This document shows, piece after piece, positions 19,493 through 20,913 of a stretch of DNA of 20,913 nucleotides (position 1 is its first letter; each line of letters starts with the position of its first letter). Position numbers and translations under genes: made by a program. The notes under the pieces were generated by a model. The model saw only the letters and a program-made list of their open reading frames with translations, was not told the DNA's origin and ran no database searches. Origin of the DNA: Apostichopus parvimensis (taxonomy: Eukaryota; Echinodermata; Holothuroidea; Aspidochirotida; Stichopodidae). The stretch covers positions 130,974 through 151,886 of the forward strand of contig KN882282.1 of assembly GCA_000934455.1 (NCBI GenBank), written 5' to 3'.

Positions 19493-19530
19493 GCTCGATC
19501 TTTCGTAAAATTTGAAAGGTGTACCAACTT
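19493..19530 (+). repeat. 38-bp perfect direct repeat, right copy
   Basis: Identical to 19298-19335, 195 bases downstream. It is followed by ACTTTTCG where the left copy has TCTTTTCT. Confidence 0.9.
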
Positions 19531-19936
19531 ACTTTTCGTACACAATTGGTAATTTCTCTACTGCTTTTCAGTGCGTCTTAGTACTGGCCAAATGTTTACT
19601 ATTGTATAGTGTTCACGTAGCAGTGTGGTGGATGGGCGGGGTCTTTGCCCATGGGGGTAAACCTGAACTCTGATTGGCCTTTGTTGTCAAACGGACGGAA
19701 CAGAAAATACCATGAATCTTGAACTAAGGCACCCATGTCAATGTGAGGGCTTGGCCTTCCTCAGGCTAATAGAACGTGCGTATACGTCTACGTATATTAT
19801 TTATTAGATGAAGGTGGAGTTTGGAATGAGCTTCTTCTTATGTGAAATGTAATTTTACGTTTTTGGTTTCACGCTTGTTTACGTGTCTTTTTCCGATTGT
19901 TTCACGGAACATTAACCAGCTTTTTCGAAAGTTTTT

Positions 19937-20052
19937 GGTTGTCCGCCGGGCAACCAGTAATTCACGATTTGACAAGTTTTGGTTGCCCGGCAGGTAATTT
20001 GGTCGTCTCGGACGACCGGACGACCGCTAAATTTACACACTGTAAAGTAGGA
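19937..20052 (+). repeat. GGTTGTCC hairpin repeat, copy 2
   Basis: It starts with the hairpin GGTTGTCC-GCC-GGGCAACC. TTTTGGTTGCCCGGCAGG, TTTGGTCGTC and GGACGACC follow; the last two form a second hairpin, GGTCGTC-TC-GGACGACC. It ends TGTAAAGTAGG, as copy 1 does. It is longer than copy 1 and keeps more of the paired bases. Confidence 0.65.
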
Positions 20053-20580
20053 TGAACTTGATGGGTAGGTCCACAAAAGTTCAAAAACCTTTTCAGATCT
20101 CTTGAAGTCAACAATGGTTAAAACTTGAATTTCTTGTTACACATTAAGTTCTCTAAATTCTCATTTGTGCATGATATGTACATCACAATTAATCACGGAA
20201 TGTGACAGAAGCCTCTTGGCTTTCTGGTTTATTTATTCATTGAATTGAAAGTAGGGTAGCCAGTGGCTGGGATAATTGAATGCAGTTTCTATTTGATTTT
20301 AATCTACATTAGAAAGTATTGAAAAAAATGTCCAAAATCAGTGGACAAAGATTCTGTTTTCAACCACTTAATACTAACTGTATGTGACCTACTCAACTGC
20401 ACTTGTGAGAAGAATTCCTAATAGTGCAAAGTGTGTATTGTCAGAGCTTATAATGCTGCATGATATGTTGAAGAGGTGCCATAAGATTATGAATTATAAC
20501 CCCGCTCTGCTCCAGGGACAAATTAGTTTTGATGTGTACCACACATCATAATTGTTGTGCAGTGTGTGTGTTTGACAGAT

Positions 20581-20913
20581 CATAATTAAAGAACTAGATT
20601 GTTCCATTGTTTAAGAGGGGTGTCACACACTAAAACGTCAGCGAGGGTAGGCAATAATGGTTGGTTTCTCGGTGTAAGGCAATGCTTTCCCGCCAGTTGT
20701 CAAAACAAGTCGATGGAGATTCTCCACGGCATCGTCATAAAAAACAGGCCCCTAAGGGCTGCTGATGTGGTAAACGACTGAATGTTACGCTCTGAACTGG
20801 GTAACATTTGTAGCTAGTGTTTGATTACGCTCCCCGCGTGGACAGTTGTCGCAGGGTAGTAATCGTTAGCCGACGCGTAGACGAGAAACATGAAGGTGTT
20901 CGGTACTCCGAGG
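20581..20913. other. End of window, slightly GC-richer sequence without a recognised feature
   Basis: From about 20610 the sequence is richer in CpG than the preceding intron. It contains an open frame of 60 codons (20599-20781) with no recognisable domain and no splice-site pair that fits the PLEKHA5/7-like protein. It could be the edge of a repeat or of an exon-bearing region beyond the window. Confidence 0.3.

Larger units (their letters stand above)
8953..20913 (+). other. Presumed intron 3 of the PLEKHA5/7-like gene, open at the window end
   Basis: From the exon 3 donor to the window end I find no exon that continues the protein. By inference this is a very long intron, which would suit a gene whose vertebrate relatives have large 5' introns. 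The elements within it are listed separately. The stretches 10280-11230, 11250-11880, 14199-15160, 15206-16100, 18335-19290 and 20053-20580 hold no feature I can support beyond short, uncharacterised open frames and TACTGTA-type words. Confidence 0.6.

Noticed and set aside
18088-20042. Possible hAT-type element, with CAGTGTTGG at 18088 and CACACTG ending at 20042.
   Set aside because: Only about six terminal bases match, the adjacent 8-base flanks (TAAATAAC and TAAAGTAG) differ, and the right flank is shared with the other hairpin repeat, so it is not a target duplication.
8953-20913. Search for exon 4 of the PLEKHA5/7-like gene.
   Set aside because: I looked for an acceptor followed by YCAYAAY and for a TTxFxHP peptide on the plus strand and found none. 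A divergent exon could have been missed by eye.

Overview
This window looks like eukaryotic, AT-rich, intron- and repeat-rich nuclear DNA, most likely from a marine invertebrate deuterostome. An echinoderm is my best guess, but that rests on repeat style and not on a diagnostic gene. The signs are frequent TAGCCTAG/GGCCTA-type words, tandem AGGTCA-rich repeats, L2-like LINE remnants ending in GCGCTATATAAAT-type tails, a tRNA-derived SINE with the same tail, and many long poly(G)/poly(C) runs. There is no operon structure and no long open reading frame.

The one gene I can support strongly is the 5' end of a PLEKHA5/PLEKHA7-type gene on the + strand. Three coding exons at 6072-6154, 7784-7860 and 8895-8952 join in phase (2, 1, 2) at GTAAGT donors. 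They encode an N-terminal WW domain with the family signature WSYGVxRDGRxFFIN...TTWLHPxTG, followed by the first half of a second WW domain (DLPxGWxEGxT...YYID/E). The gene is open-ended: exon 4, the PH domain and the rest were not found, so nearly 12 kb from 8953 to the window end reads as intron 3.

Layout. 1-5.8 kb is upstream intergenic DNA with an (ATC)n array, poly(G)/(C) tracts, a palindromic block near 3.4 kb, a 373-bp MITE-like element with CATAGGCGTA termini (4562-4934), and a strong G-quadruplex motif at 5577-5600. 5.8-6.1 kb is the presumed promoter and 5' UTR, with a possible but unproven divergent first exon on the - strand. 6.1-9.0 kb holds exons 1-3. 9.0-20.9 kb is the intron. 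It carries a SINE flanked by a possible 7-bp target duplication (9865-10279), a decayed L2/CR1-like reverse transcriptase fragment (12775-13540), two related elements with TGCAAAGATG/CATCTTTGCA ends (13.6-14.1 kb), a 21-bp minisatellite, an L2-type tail, an AGGTCA tandem array (17.3-17.7 kb), a pair of GGTTGTCC hairpin repeats with a GC-rich block between them (17.8-20.05 kb), and a 38-bp perfect direct repeat around a T-rich tract.

I did not find an undescribed multi-gene system. The most unusual signals are the strong enrichment of the heptamer TACTGTA/TACAGTA inside the transcription unit, the nuclear-receptor-like DR1/DR4 tandem array, and the small families of inverted-repeat elements.
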